In this document: positions 27,232 to 35,894 of the stretch, one piece after another | How positions within the stretch are numbered: position 1 is the stretch's first letter | How the letters are laid out: every line of letters starts with the position of its first letter | NCBI GenBank assembly: GCA_027486405.1 | Contig: JAIXPD010000093.1 | Coordinates: forward strand, 1 to 53,716 | Direction of reading: 5' to 3' | From: Azospirillum sp. | GTDB lineage: Bacteria > Pseudomonadota > Alphaproteobacteria > Azospirillales > Azospirillaceae | Length of the DNA: 53,716 bases | Notes under the pieces: generated by a model | Told to the model about the DNA's origin: nothing | Seen by the model: only the letters and a program-made list of their open reading frames with translations | The model's database searches: none | Translations under genes and position numbers: made by a program

Positions 27232-28725
27232 ATGGTGCGCCGCGCCCGCCCGGTTCTGTCCAGCCTTGGCCCGGTCACGCTCGACCGCTCTGGCGTGGAG
27301 CCGCTGCACCGGCAACTGTACCGGGCCTTGCGGCAAGCGGTGATCGAGGGGCGCTTGCGTCCCGGCGAGCGGTTGCCGCCCACCCGCGCGCTCGCCGACG
27401 AGTGGGGGTTGTCGCGCAACACCGTGGTCACGGCCTATGACACCCTGCTGGCCGAGGGCTACATCACCGGCAAGGTCGGGGCGGGCAGCTTCGTCGCCAG
27501 CGCCCTGCCGGACGCGCCGCCGATGGGCGCGCCGGGGCGGGGCGACGCCCGGCGCGGCGTCGGGCTGTCACGGCGCGGCGTGGCGTTGGCGGCGGTTGGC
27601 GGGGACATGCGCGACCCGTCGGGACGGCCCTTTGCGCTGGGAACGCCGGACCTGAACGCCTTTCCCTTCGGGCTGTGGGCGCAATTGCTGGCGCGGAGTT
27701 GGCGGGTGGCCGGGCGCGGTCTGGCGGTGGATCCCGATCCCTTGGGGCATCCCCCGTTGCGGGCGGCGATCGCGGGCTATCTGCGGGCGGTGCGCGCGGT
27801 GCGCTGCGAGGCCGAACAGGTGGTGATCGTGTCGGGCGCGCAGCAAGGCTTGTCGCTGGTGGCGCAATTGCTGCTCGACCCCGGCGATTCGGCGTGGGTG
27901 GAAAATCCGGGCTGGCCGGGGAACCGCGCCGCGCTGTTGGGGGCGGGCGCGCGCCTGGTTCCGGTTCCGCTGGATCAGGAGGGGATCGACGTGGCGGAGG
28001 GGGGGCGGCGTGGCGACGACGCCCGGTTGGCGCTGGTCACGCCGTCGCACCAGTTTCCGTTGGGCGTCACCATGAGCCTGCGCCGTCGGTTGCAACTGTT
28101 GGACTGGGCGGCGGCGCGCGACGCCTGGATCGTCGAGGATGATTACGACAGCGAGTTCCGTTACGCCGGGCCGCCACTGGCCGCGCTCCAGGGCTTGGAC
28201 GGGGCCGGGCGCGTGCTCTATGTCGGCAGCTTCAGCAAGGCGCTGTTTCCGGCGCTGCGCCTTGGTTACGTCGTGGTTCCGCCCGATCTGGTCGGAGCGG
28301 TGCGGGCTGCACGCCGTCATTTCGACGGCGGGACCAGCGTCGTGCCGCAGGCCGCGCTGCACCGCTTCATGGCCGATGGGCATTTCGCCGCCCATCTGCG
28401 GGCGATGCGGGCGCTCTACGCCGACAAGCGGGCGGGATTCCTGCGCACGCTCGACCGCTGCTTTGCCGGTTTGGGCCGGGCCGAGGCGGGGGAGGCCGGG
28501 TTGCATGTGCTGCTGCATCTGCCGCAGGAGAAACCCGACCGAACCCTGTCGGCGTTGGCCAAGCGGGTCGGCCTGACGGTTCCCGCCCTGTCGGATTATT
28601 ACCGGGTTGAACCGGGCGAGGAGTCGGTCGGCAACGGCCTGATGCTGGGCTTTGCCGCCCACGACGCCGAGGCGCTGGACCGCGCCGCCCGCGAATTGGC
28701 CGATCTCGCGGCGGCGATGGCCTGA
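27232..28725 (+). CDS. MocR-family (GntR-aminotransferase fusion) regulator
   Basis: The 497-residue protein has an N-terminal GntR winged helix (LHRQLYRALRQAVIEGRLRPGERLPPTRALADEWGLSRNTV at about 25-65) joined to a fold-type I aminotransferase domain from about residue 115. The PLP lysine is Lys-336 in YVGSFSKALFPALRLGY. Such proteins sense PLP or PLP adducts and control B6 or amino-acid genes. The likely target is the divergent flavin-binding gene and itself. The stop lies in a 14-bp tandem duplication. Confidence 0.94.
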   Translation: MVRRARPVLSSLGPVTLDRSGVEPLHRQLYRALRQAVIEGRLRPGERLPPTRALADEWGLSRNTVVTAYDTLLAEGYITGKVGAGSFVASALPDAPPMGAPGRGDARRGVGLSRRGVALAAVGGDMRDPSGRPFALGTPDLNAFPFGLWAQLLARSWRVAGRGLAVDPDPLGHPPLRAAIAGYLRAVRAVRCEAEQVVIVSGAQQGLSLVAQLLLDPGDSAWVENPGWPGNRAALLGAGARLVPVPLDQEGIDVAEGGRRGDDARLALVTPSHQFPLGVTMSLRRRLQLLDWAAARDAWIVEDDYDSEFRYAGPPLAALQGLDGAGRVLYVGSFSKALFPALRLGYVVVPPDLVGAVRAARRHFDGGTSVVPQAALHRFMADGHFAAHLRAMRALYADKRAGFLRTLDRCFAGLGRAEAGEAGLHVLLHLPQEKPDRTLSALAKRVGLTVPALSDYYRVEPGEESVGNGLMLGFAAHDAEALDRAARELADLAAAMA

Positions 28726-28745
28726 CCCTGTTGGCCTGATCCTGA
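28718..28745 (+). repeat. 14-bp tandem duplication over the mocR stop codon
   Basis: TGGCCTGACCCTGT is followed directly by TGGCCTGATCCTGA (two mismatches). The first copy holds the TGA stop. Confidence 0.7.
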
Positions 28746-28768
28746 TGACCCAACTCTGTGGAGTCCGA

Positions 28769-29683
28769 TCAACCCGGCCCCACCGCCCAGGCCGGGTAAC
28801 GCAGGCTGAGTTGGTGGGGCTGGTCGGTCATGTCGAGCACCGGGCGCAGCACCGTCGGGTCGGCGCGCATCGCGTCCTCCCCCGCCATATGGACGATGCC
28901 CAAGCGGCGGTTCGGCAGGTAATATTCGACCAGCTCGCGGCGGTCCGGGTCGAAGCGCCAGGGGCCGATGTAGTTGCACCATTCGGGCAACAGCTCCACC
29001 GGCAACCCATCCAAATAGATGGCCCCGGCCATGGCGAGCTGGTCGGAGGTGAACAACCGCCCCTTTTTCAACACCCGGACCTGCCAGCGCTGGAACGCCG
29101 CCCAATGCGGGGCGTCGGATTTCAGGGCGTAGGCCCCGGCGTTGAGCGTCGGCCGGGTGGCGAGCGCCCGGCTTTCCGAGGTGCTGAGACCGGCGCGGGT
29201 GGCGTTCTTGAACAGGATGGAGCGGACCCGCGCGAAGCGGCCCAGCAGCCAATCCAGCCGCAATTCGGTTTCGGAAAAACGCCCGAACTGGGCGACGATG
29301 GCAAAACGGTTCAGCGCCGCGCCGCGCCGCAGCAGCTCCACCGCCTCCCAATCCTGCACCCAGGCGTCGGCGTCGATCCAAATCACCGTGTCATAGCCGG
29401 GGAAATAGGTCGGCAGATGCAGCTTGGCGAGGTTGGCCTTGAGATGAATGCGGTTGCGCAGCCGATGGGCCGGAATCTCCACCGGCCAGGGCGGTGTCAC
29501 CACGGCCAGCCCTTGGCCGGTGAATTCCTGCTTCTGCTCGTCGGTCAGACCGGCGTCGATGACGCCGATCGGGCAATCCGCCGCCGGTTTCAGGGCGCGC
29601 AGCGACGCGACCAGCTCGCGGATCAGCGGGCAATAGCGGGAATCACCCCCGGTGACGATGATGAAGGAGCCAAGAGGGGCCAT
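28769..29683 (-). CDS. GT-A fold glycosyltransferase-like protein
   Basis: The 304-residue protein has FIIVTGGDSRY at the start and a DxD nucleotide-sugar motif in DTVIWIDADAWVQDW. Later come KGRLFTSDQLAMAGAIYLDGLP and the C-terminal LGIVHMAGEDAM. This layout fits a GT8-like or related retaining glycosyltransferase acting in the cytoplasm on surface polysaccharide. No other polysaccharide genes are beside it apart from a possible GT fragment at 34.3 kb. It converges with mocR. Confidence 0.72.
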   Translation of the reverse strand: MAPLGSFIIVTGGDSRYCPLIRELVASLRALKPAADCPIGVIDAGLTDEQKQEFTGQGLAVVTPPWPVEIPAHRLRNRIHLKANLAKLHLPTYFPGYDTVIWIDADAWVQDWEAVELLRRGAALNRFAIVAQFGRFSETELRLDWLLGRFARVRSILFKNATRAGLSTSESRALATRPTLNAGAYALKSDAPHWAAFQRWQVRVLKKGRLFTSDQLAMAGAIYLDGLPVELLPEWCNYIGPWRFDPDRRELVEYYLPNRRLGIVHMAGEDAMRADPTVLRPVLDMTDQPHQLSLRYPAWAVGPG

Positions 29684-29746
29684 GATCCGCGCGGTGCCGT
29701 TCCTGTGTCGGTTGGGGCCGCAGCCTGAGCGGGACGCCGGGGCAAG

Positions 29747-30029
29747 TCAAGCGATCAACGGCTTGGAAACCGAGGTGGTCGCTTGAAGCATCGCGCACCC
29801 GACCGGAACAAGGGTTGCCACGGATTTCACGGATTTTTTCACGGATTTCACGGAACGCGTCTCAGAACCATCCGTTTGCGATCTTAGTGTAAACCTCATG
29901 ACGGGATGCCGAATGCAATTGGGGACGAAAATCCGTGCAATCCCTCATTTTTGTCCGTGAAATCCGTGTCCACTCTTGCCTGTGTGACGATGATCGCTCG
30001 TTCAAGCGATCAACGGTTTGGAAACCGGG
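29747..30029. repeat. Copy 1 of the ~243-bp inverted-repeat element with flanking direct repeats
   Basis: The core runs 29779-30009, bounded by TCGCTTGAA and TTCAAGCGA. Inside are two copies of TTTCACGGATTT on the left and CCGTGAAATCCGTGTCCA on the right, forming long imperfect inverted arms. The core is flanked by 28-bp direct repeats (29747-29774 and 30002-30029, two mismatches) starting TCAAGCGATCAACGG. It fills most of the 450-bp gap between the glycosyltransferase and the DUF192 gene. No ORF is inside. Confidence 0.85.
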
Positions 30030-30133
30030 CCGCGATCAGGCGCGCGGTTCCATGCTGCGGGGCGTGACTGGACAAGCGGGGCGGGGGCGGGCATCGTCGG
30101 GGCCTTGAAACAACGGATCAATGGGTTGGCGCG

Positions 30134-30598
30134 ATGATCGGGCGGATGATGCGGGCGGTTCTGGTGGGGATGCTGATGCTGGCGGCTCTGCCCGCCGCCG
30201 CGCTGGAAAGCTTTCAGAAATCGACGCTGACCGTGGAAACCGTCGGCGGCGGCAAGTTCAAGTTCGAGATCGAGTTGGCCCTGACCCCGGCGCAGCAGGC
30301 GCAGGGGCTGATGTTCCGCGAAACGATGGCCGCCGACGCCGGGATGCTGTTCGTCTATGACCGGGTGCAACCGGCCAGCTTCTGGATGAAAAACACCCTG
30401 ATCCCGCTGGACATGCTGTTCATCGGGGCCGATGGCCGCATCGTCAACATCCACGAACGCGCGGTTCCGCAGTCGCTCGCCTCGGTCAATTCCGCCGGTC
30501 CGGTCAAGGCGATCCTGGAGTTGAACGGCGGCATGAGCGCCCGGCTGGGCATCCGCCCCGGCGACCGGGTGGCGCATCCGGCCATCACGGCGCCGTGA
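30134..30598 (+). CDS. DUF192 secreted protein
   Basis: The 154-residue protein has a signal peptide (RAVLVGMLMLAALPAAA-LE) and a DUF192 domain from about residue 33 to 150. The motifs are LALTPAQQAQGLMFRETMAADAGMLFVY and FWMKNTLIPLDMLFIG. DUF192 is a small exported domain of unknown biochemical function, widespread in bacteria. It sits upstream of the MacA-like gene with an 88-bp gap, possibly separate from that operon. Confidence 0.92.
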   Translation: MIGRMMRAVLVGMLMLAALPAAALESFQKSTLTVETVGGGKFKFEIELALTPAQQAQGLMFRETMAADAGMLFVYDRVQPASFWMKNTLIPLDMLFIGADGRIVNIHERAVPQSLASVNSAGPVKAILELNGGMSARLGIRPGDRVAHPAITAP

Positions 30599-30686
30599 GG
30601 ACGCTTGTTGCGGCGTCATCGCACCCCACTTCATCCAGCGTCGGGCCGCGAACCCGGCGTGTCGGCGTGGCGTTGCGGGTGAGGGC

Positions 30687-32327
30687 ATGAGCGGGCGGCG
30701 GGCGATTTTGTGGGCCGGGGCGCTGGTTCTGGCGGGCGGGGCGGCGGGATACGCCGCCTGGGGCCGGGTGGACGCGCCGCCGCTCTACCGCCTGGCCCGG
30801 GTCGAGCAAGGCCCGATCACCAGCGCCATCACCGCCACCGGAACCATGAGCGCGCTGGTGACGGTGGAGGTCAGCTCCCAACTCTCCGGCCAGATCGCGG
30901 AACTGAACGCCGATTTCAACAGCCGGGTGTCCAAGGGGCAGGTTCTGGCCCGTTTGAACGGCGACCAGCTCGACGCCCGTCTGGCCCAGGCCGCCGCCGA
31001 TCTGGAGGCCGCCCGCGCCACCCTGACCCAACAGCAGGCCCAACAGGACAAGGCCCGCGCCGACGTCGCCAACGCCAAGGCCAATCTGGCCAACGCCGAA
31101 GCCCAACTGGTGCGCGCCGATCTGGCCCTGCGCGACGCCGAACGCGATCTGGTCCGGCGGCAGGATTTGCGCGGGCGCGGCGTGGTCGCCGTCGCCGATC
31201 TGGAAAAGGCGGAAACCGCCGCCCGCAGCGCCCAGGCCCAGCGTTTGGCCGCGTTGGCGCAGAAACAGCAGGCCGAGGCCGGGGTGGCCTCCGCCGAAGC
31301 GTCGCTGGCGGTGGGGGCGGCGCAGGTCGGCGTGGCCAGCGCCCAGGTGGCCCAGCGCGAAGCCGCCCTGCAACTGGTTCGGGTGGACGCCAACCGCTCC
31401 GTCATCCGCTCGCCCATCGACGGGGTGGTGGTGAACCGGGCGGTCAACAGCGGGCAGACGGTGGCGGCCAGCCTGTCGGCCCCGACGCTGTTCACCATCG
31501 CCCAGGATCTGCGCCATATGGAGGTGCTGGCCAACATCGACGAGGCCGACATCGGCCGGGTGCGCGAAGGCATGCCGGTGCGCTTCACGGTCAACGCCTT
31601 TCCCGGCGAACCCTTTGTCGGCACGGTGGCGCAGGTGCGTCTGGCCCCGAAGGAGGATCAGAACGTCGTCACCTACATCGTCGTCATCACCGTCGACAAT
31701 CCCGACCTGCGGTTGCTGCCCGGCATGACCGCCAATTTGCGGATCACGGTGGACGAGCGGGCGTCGGTTCTGAAAATCCCGAACGCCGCCCTGCGCTTCC
31801 GCCCGCCGGGGATGGATACGCCGGGCGACGCACCAGCCGCAGCATCCGGCGGCGGGGAGGGCGGACGGGCGGCGCAGGTGTTGGAGGCCAGCGCCCGCCG
31901 GGTGGCCGATGGGCTGAAGCTGGACGAGGCGCGCCGCCGCGACATCGCCGCGCTGACCGCCCAGGCGCGCGACCGTTTTTTGGCGCTCGACGCCGAGGGG
32001 GGCGACCCGGAACGCCGCCGCGTGGCCGCCGCCGCCATCCGCCGCGACACGCTGGGCCGCATCGCCGCCTTGCTCGATCCCGATCAACGCCCACGATTCG
32101 ATGGCCTGGTGGAGCCGCGCCCGGCGGCGGACACCGCCCGCACCGTGTGGCTTCCCGCCCCCGGTCCGGCGGGCGGTCCGCCCGTTCCGCTTCCGGTGCG
32201 GCTGGGCATTGGCGACGGCAGCAGCACCGAACTGATCGCCGGGGATCTGAAGCCGGGGCAGGAGGTGATCGTCGGCATCGTTCCGTCCGACCGCGACAAC
32301 CGACGGGGGCCGCGCCTTGGCTTCTGA
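30687..32327 (+). CDS. MacA-like periplasmic adaptor with an unusual helical insertion
   Basis: The 546-residue membrane-fusion protein has an N-terminal anchor helix (about 5-24) and lipoyl halves around a long Ala/Gln-rich coiled coil (about 90-245). The second lipoyl half is RSPIDGVVVNRAVNSGQTV, and the beta-barrel region includes NPDLRLLPGMTANLRITV. MacA proteins are usually near 370-400 residues. Here about 110 residues (370-480) are inserted before the last domain; they are charged, helical and contain LDPDQRPRFDGL, like a Spy/LTXXQ segment. It connects the MacB-type transporter to an outer-membrane channel, not encoded here. Confidence 0.92.
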   Translation: MSGRRAILWAGALVLAGGAAGYAAWGRVDAPPLYRLARVEQGPITSAITATGTMSALVTVEVSSQLSGQIAELNADFNSRVSKGQVLARLNGDQLDARLAQAAADLEAARATLTQQQAQQDKARADVANAKANLANAEAQLVRADLALRDAERDLVRRQDLRGRGVVAVADLEKAETAARSAQAQRLAALAQKQQAEAGVASAEASLAVGAAQVGVASAQVAQREAALQLVRVDANRSVIRSPIDGVVVNRAVNSGQTVAASLSAPTLFTIAQDLRHMEVLANIDEADIGRVREGMPVRFTVNAFPGEPFVGTVAQVRLAPKEDQNVVTYIVVITVDNPDLRLLPGMTANLRITVDERASVLKIPNAALRFRPPGMDTPGDAPAAASGGGEGGRAAQVLEASARRVADGLKLDEARRRDIAALTAQARDRFLALDAEGGDPERRRVAAAAIRRDTLGRIAALLDPDQRPRFDGLVEPRPAADTARTVWLPAPGPAGGPPVPLPVRLGIGDGSSTELIAGDLKPGQEVIVGIVPSDRDNRRGPRLGF

Positions 32328-32336
32328 TCGGGACAG

Positions 32337-32384
32337 GATGGCCTCCACAGTGGCCTCCGCGATGGCCTCCGCGATGGCCCCCGC
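32337..32384 (+). repeat. Four 12-bp tandem units at the start of the ABC ATPase gene
   Basis: Four consecutive 12-bp units related to GATGGCCTCCGC run from the ATG onward. They encode MAST VASA MASA MAPA-like residues and duplicate the start-codon region itself. Confidence 0.75.
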
Positions 32385-33135
32385 CGAGGCCCCGGAGGTG
32401 ATCGCGGTGGACCGGCTGGCCCGCTCCTACCGGATGGGGTCGCAGGTGGTTCACGCCCTGCACGGGGTGACGGCCAGCGTCCGCCGGGGGGAATTCGTGG
32501 CGGTGATGGGGCCGTCGGGATCCGGCAAATCCACCTTCATGAATCTGCTGGGCTGCCTGGATCGGGCCGACGGCGGATCTTACCGCCTGGATGGGGTCGA
32601 GGTCGGCGGCTTGTCGTCGGACGAGCTGGCGGCGGTGCGCAACCGCAAGATCGGCTTTGTCTTCCAATCCTTCAATCTGCTGCCGCGCCAGACCGCCCAG
32701 GCCAACGTCGAATTGCCGATGATCTACGCCGGGCAGCGGCGGACGGTTCGGGCGGAGCGTGCCGTCGCCGCGCTGGCCGCCGTCGGGCTGGACCACCGCG
32801 CCCACCACCGGCCGACGCAACTGTCCGGCGGCCAGCAACAGCGCGTCGCCATCGCCCGCGCGCTGGTCAACGACCCGATGATCCTGTTGGCCGACGAGCC
32901 GACCGGCGCGCTCGACAGCGCCACCAGCCTGGAGATCATGGCCCTGTTCCAGCGCCTGAACCGGCAGGGCATCACCATCGTGCTGGTCACGCACGAGCCG
33001 GAGGTGGCGCGCTACGCCGGGCGGTTGTTGACCTTCCGCGACGGCCATCTGGTCGGCGACCGCCGCCAGACACCGGAGGACGCGGCGGCCGATGCCGCCA
33101 CCACCGGGGCGACGCTGGACGAGGTGGTGGCGTGA
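32338..33135 (+). CDS. MacB/LolD-type ABC transporter ATP-binding protein
   Basis: The 265-residue ATPase has Walker A GPSGSGKST, Q-loop FVFQSFNLLPRQ, signature LSGGQQQRVAIARAL, Walker B ILLADEPTGALD and the switch histidine in LVTHEP. It is the nucleotide-binding half of a split MacB system; the permease is the next gene, overlapping by GTGA. ATG 32338 opens a run of four 12-bp repeats that encode the Ala/Ser/Met-rich N-terminus; TTG 32317 is an alternative start. It overlaps or directly follows the adaptor gene. Confidence 0.94.
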   Translation: MASTVASAMASAMAPAEAPEVIAVDRLARSYRMGSQVVHALHGVTASVRRGEFVAVMGPSGSGKSTFMNLLGCLDRADGGSYRLDGVEVGGLSSDELAAVRNRKIGFVFQSFNLLPRQTAQANVELPMIYAGQRRTVRAERAVAALAAVGLDHRAHHRPTQLSGGQQQRVAIARALVNDPMILLADEPTGALDSATSLEIMALFQRLNRQGITIVLVTHEPEVARYAGRLLTFRDGHLVGDRRQTPEDAAADAATTGATLDEVVA

Positions 33136-34364
33136 CCGCGCTCGACGCGCTGCGGTCGGCGCTGGAGTCGCTGCGCTCCAGCCCGTTGCGCAGCGCCCTG
33201 ACCATGCTGGGCATCGTCATCGGCGTGGCGGCGGTCATCGCCATGGTCGCCGTCGGGGCAGGCGCGCGCGATCAGGTGTTGCGGCAGATCGCCAGCCTGG
33301 GATCGAATCTGTTGCTGGTCGGGCAGGGCAGCGTCGTGCGCGCCGGGGTGAAGCTGGGGGCCGGGACCGCGTCCACCCTGATCGAAGACGACGCGACGGC
33401 GATCATGGCCGAGATTCCCGGGGTGCGGGTGGCGGCCCCGTCGGTGCGCTGGGGCTTGCAGGTGGTGGCGGGAAACCAGAATTGGGGAACGGCCCTGTTC
33501 GGCCTGACTCCCGACTATCTGGACGCGCGGGAATGGACCATCGTCCAGGGCCGTGGCTTTTCCGACGACGATGTGACCCAGGCCAACAAGGTGGTGATTC
33601 TGGGCCAAACCGTGGTCCGCAACCTGTTTGGCGGCGGCAACCCGGTGGGGGAGACGGTGCGCGTCTTTTCCACCCCGCTGACCGTCATCGGCGTGCTGGG
33701 GGAAAAGGGCCAGAACACGCAAGGCCAGGATCAGGACGACGTGATTTTCGTGCCGATCTCCACCGCCAAGCGCAACATCCCCGGCATGGCGAAAGCCAAC
33801 CCGCGCTTTGTCCACACCATCGTCGCCAAGCTGGACGACGGCGTCGATCAGGCCGAGGCGATGCGCCAGATTCGCGAACTGCTGCGCCAGCGCCACCGGC
33901 TGGCCTCCGGCCAGGACGATGATTTCTGGATGCGCAACCTGTCCGATGTGTCGGCGACGCGCGATGAATCCTCCCGCGCGCTGTCCTTCCTGCTGGCGGC
34001 GGTGGCGGCGGTGTCGCTGCTGGTCGGCGGCATCGGCATCATGAACATCATGCTGGTGTCGGTGACGGAGCGGACGCGGGAAATCGGTCTGCGGCTGGCG
34101 ATTGGCGCGCGCCGCCGCGACATTCTGGTGCAGTTCCTGATCGAATCAACCGCGCTGTCCCTGATCGGGGCGGCCATCGGCGTGTTGATCGGGGTGGCGA
34201 CGGCGGCGTTGGTCGCCCATCTGGCCGGGTGGCCGACGCTGATCCAGCCGAACTCCATCCTGTTGGCGGTGGTGGTCAGCGGGCTGGTCGGGGTGTTTTT
34301 CGGCCTGTACCCGGCCCGCCGCGCCGCCCGACTCAACCCGATTGACGCGCTGCGTCACGAATAG
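33132..34364 (+). CDS. MacB-type ABC transporter permease
   Basis: The 410-residue protein has the MacB/FtsX topology. The first TM helix lies in LTMLGIVIGVAAVIAMVAVG, a large periplasmic MacB_PCD domain follows (about 45-270), and three C-terminal helices are in LLAAVAAVSLLVGGIGIMNIMLV, SLIGAAIGVLIGVATAALVA and LAVVVSGLVGVFFGLYPARRAA. It starts with GTG overlapping the ATPase stop. With the adaptor it would export peptides, lipids, siderophores or macrolides; the substrate is unknown. Confidence 0.95.
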   Translation: MTALDALRSALESLRSSPLRSALTMLGIVIGVAAVIAMVAVGAGARDQVLRQIASLGSNLLLVGQGSVVRAGVKLGAGTASTLIEDDATAIMAEIPGVRVAAPSVRWGLQVVAGNQNWGTALFGLTPDYLDAREWTIVQGRGFSDDDVTQANKVVILGQTVVRNLFGGGNPVGETVRVFSTPLTVIGVLGEKGQNTQGQDQDDVIFVPISTAKRNIPGMAKANPRFVHTIVAKLDDGVDQAEAMRQIRELLRQRHRLASGQDDDFWMRNLSDVSATRDESSRALSFLLAAVAAVSLLVGGIGIMNIMLVSVTERTREIGLRLAIGARRRDILVQFLIESTALSLIGAAIGVLIGVATAALVAHLAGWPTLIQPNSILLAVVVSGLVGVFFGLYPARRAARLNPIDALRHE

Positions 34365-34734
34365 CCGACAGGCTGTCGCCCAGGGCCGCATCGGGGGCAA
34401 TCGGCAGGGCGCGGGCCGGGCTGCGGGCCAGCCGCACCGCTATCCGCGCCACCCACGCGACGGGGGCCGGGGCGGCCAGCACCGCCGGACGCCGTTCCGC
34501 CACGCAGCGCGCCAGGGCAAAGGCGGAGGTGGCGGCCCAGCGGTTGTACAGATCGATCTGACCGATCGCCGGGTCCAGACCGGCCCGCAGCGCGCCGCCC
34601 CCCATCGGGGCGATCAGATCCACCGGGTGGCCAAGGTCGGCCAAGGCGTGGGCCAACGCCACCAGCGCGCGGCGGTCGGGCCGGTCGGTCAGATCGGCGG
34701 TGAACAGGGCGATTCGCGGCGGGGGATGGGGCAC
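34333..34734 (-). CDS. Truncated glycosyltransferase-like (GT-B N-terminal) ORF
   Basis: The 133-residue translation from GTG 34734 (or 161 residues from ATG 34818) opens PRIALFTADLTDRPDRRALVALAHALADLGHPVDLIAP. This resembles the N-terminal Rossmann half of GT4 glycosyltransferases, with RWAATSAFALARCVAERRPAVL further on. It stops before any nucleotide-sugar-binding half and overlaps the end of the permease gene by 32 bp on the other strand. It may be a decayed gene fragment or a real small protein. No clear ribosome binding site is visible. Confidence 0.45.
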   Translation of the reverse strand: MPHPPPRIALFTADLTDRPDRRALVALAHALADLGHPVDLIAPMGGGALRAGLDPAIGQIDLYNRWAATSAFALARCVAERRPAVLAAPAPVAWVARIAVRLARSPARALPIAPDAALGDSLSAIRDAARQSG

Positions 34735-34912
34735 GGCGGGTGATCCAAAATCGTTGGTGAAGCGGAACAGTGGCCGCGCGGGAAGGCTGTTGCCCAGGGC
34801 GTGCGCAGCGCGGCGCACGGAAAAATCGTCTCACCGGTCCGAAATCCGACACCAAATTGTGCGTCGGCTTCTTGCCGTCGGCGCGGCGTTCGTGTATCTC
34901 ACAACGCGGCGA

Positions 34913-34989
34913 CGGGGTGTAGCGCAGTCTGGTAGCGCGCCAGTTTTGGGTACTGGAGGTCTCCGGTTCGAATCCGGGCTCCCCGACCA
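34913..34989 (+). tRNA. tRNA-Pro(UGG)
   Basis: The gene has CGGGGTG at the 5' end, anticodon loop TTTGGGT (anticodon TGG) between CCAGT and ACTGG, T-loop TTCGAAT, and CTCCCCG-A-CCA at the 3' end. The sixth acceptor pair is a T-T mismatch. It reads proline codons. Confidence 0.95.
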
Positions 34990-35025
34990 TCGCCGCAGCG
35001 ACGATCTTGGAGAGGACATCGAGCC

Positions 35026-35322
35026 ATGAACGTGCGGATCTATCAGCCGACCAAGACCGCCATGCAGTCCGGTCGCGCCAAGACGCACCGCTGGCAGCTC
35101 GATTGCGACATCGAGACGCCGCGCCGCCCGGAACCGCTGATGGGTTGGACCAGCTCCGGCGACACGCTGAACCAAATCCGCCTGACCTTCGAAACGAAGG
35201 AAGACGCGATCGCCTTTGCCGAGCGCAAGGGCTGGGATTACGTGGTGTCGAACGAGCCGGTGCGCCGCGTCCGTCCGCGCAACTACCCGGACAATTTCCG
35301 CCTCGACCGCCCGCGATTCTGA
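35026..35322 (+). CDS. Complex I accessory subunit, NDUFS4-like
   Basis: The 98-residue protein matches the ETC_C1_NDUFA4 family: VRIYQPTKTAMQSGRAKTHRW, the GWTSSGDTLNQIRLTFETKEDAIAFAERKGW core and the NYPDNFRLDRPRF end. It is the alphaproteobacterial homolog of mitochondrial NDUFS4, a peripheral-arm stabiliser of NADH:ubiquinone oxidoreductase. It lies between two tRNA genes. It is good taxonomic evidence for an alphaproteobacterium. Confidence 0.95.
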   Translation: MNVRIYQPTKTAMQSGRAKTHRWQLDCDIETPRRPEPLMGWTSSGDTLNQIRLTFETKEDAIAFAERKGWDYVVSNEPVRRVRPRNYPDNFRLDRPRF

Positions 35323-35410
35323 TGGCGCTGTTGCCGCCGTGGGGTGTTGAGGTTTCTGACCGTTCCCACGGCGCGCCTGATCCAAAAGGCCGGTCCCGGC
35401 AAGCTCAGAC

Positions 35411-35487
35411 GGCCCCATAGCTCAGTTGGATAGAGCAATCGCCTTCTAAGCGATAGGTCGCTGGTTCGAATCCAGCTGGGGTCGCCA
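35411..35487 (+). tRNA. tRNA-Arg(UCU)
   Basis: The gene has GGCCCCA at the 5' end pairing with TGGGGTC, anticodon loop CTTCTAA (anticodon TCT) between ATCGC and GCGAT, T-loop TTCGAAT and encoded CCA. An A+T-rich foreign-looking block begins directly after it, as is common for island integration at tRNA 3' ends. I see no duplicated tRNA 3' end downstream. Confidence 0.96.
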
Positions 35488-35892
35488 AACATAGTTTGAT
35501 AGGCTGAAAAGATAGAGGCTTAAAATTTTTCAATCTATCGGTTTCTATTGTCTTATGTAGTTGCCAATCTAACACCAGCGGGCGAGTGACATGATGAGCT
35601 TGAATGGTGGTGTCATAAATATTTTCCAAAACTGCTTGGCTGTTGACAGGATAGCTATTAGTTAGTAGTGTGTATTTGCCCTTTGGATAGCCAAAGGGGG
35701 TGGGTGTTGAACTTGTCAAGCACAATCGTGGCTGACATATGAAACGTGATCTGTAGAAGATTCGCCAACATGGCAACGGAAACGGAAATCGTCATCATCA
35801 CTCCTGTGCTTATATAGCACTCTGCGTTAGTTTTTGGGGCCGAGGTAAAACTCGTTGGGCTGCTCATCACGAATGTGGTTAGAGTGGGTTGT
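35488..35892 (+). ncRNA. Candidate template ncRNA of the DRT2-like system
   Basis: This region between tRNA-Arg and the reverse transcriptase is A+T-rich with no convincing gene. It holds several hairpins: GATAGA/TCTATC (35511-35539), a perfect 8-bp CCCTTTGG-ATAG-CCAAAGGG (35679-35698), GTGCT-TATAT-AGCAC (35806-35820) and CGAG/CTCG (35841-35854). Known DRT2 loci encode a structured RNA immediately upstream of the RT gene, which serves as template for repeat cDNA. That this RNA exists, and its ends, are inference from position and structure; a weak promoter-like TTGATA lies at 35496. Confidence 0.5.
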
Positions 35893-35894
35893 AT

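Noticed and set aside
35405..35776. 123-residue minus-strand ORF in the RT leader as a protein gene
   Set aside because: It runs through the tRNA-Arg gene, and the peptide end GFEPATYRLEG is the well-known artefact of reading a tRNA in antisense. It is kept only as an observation on open frames.
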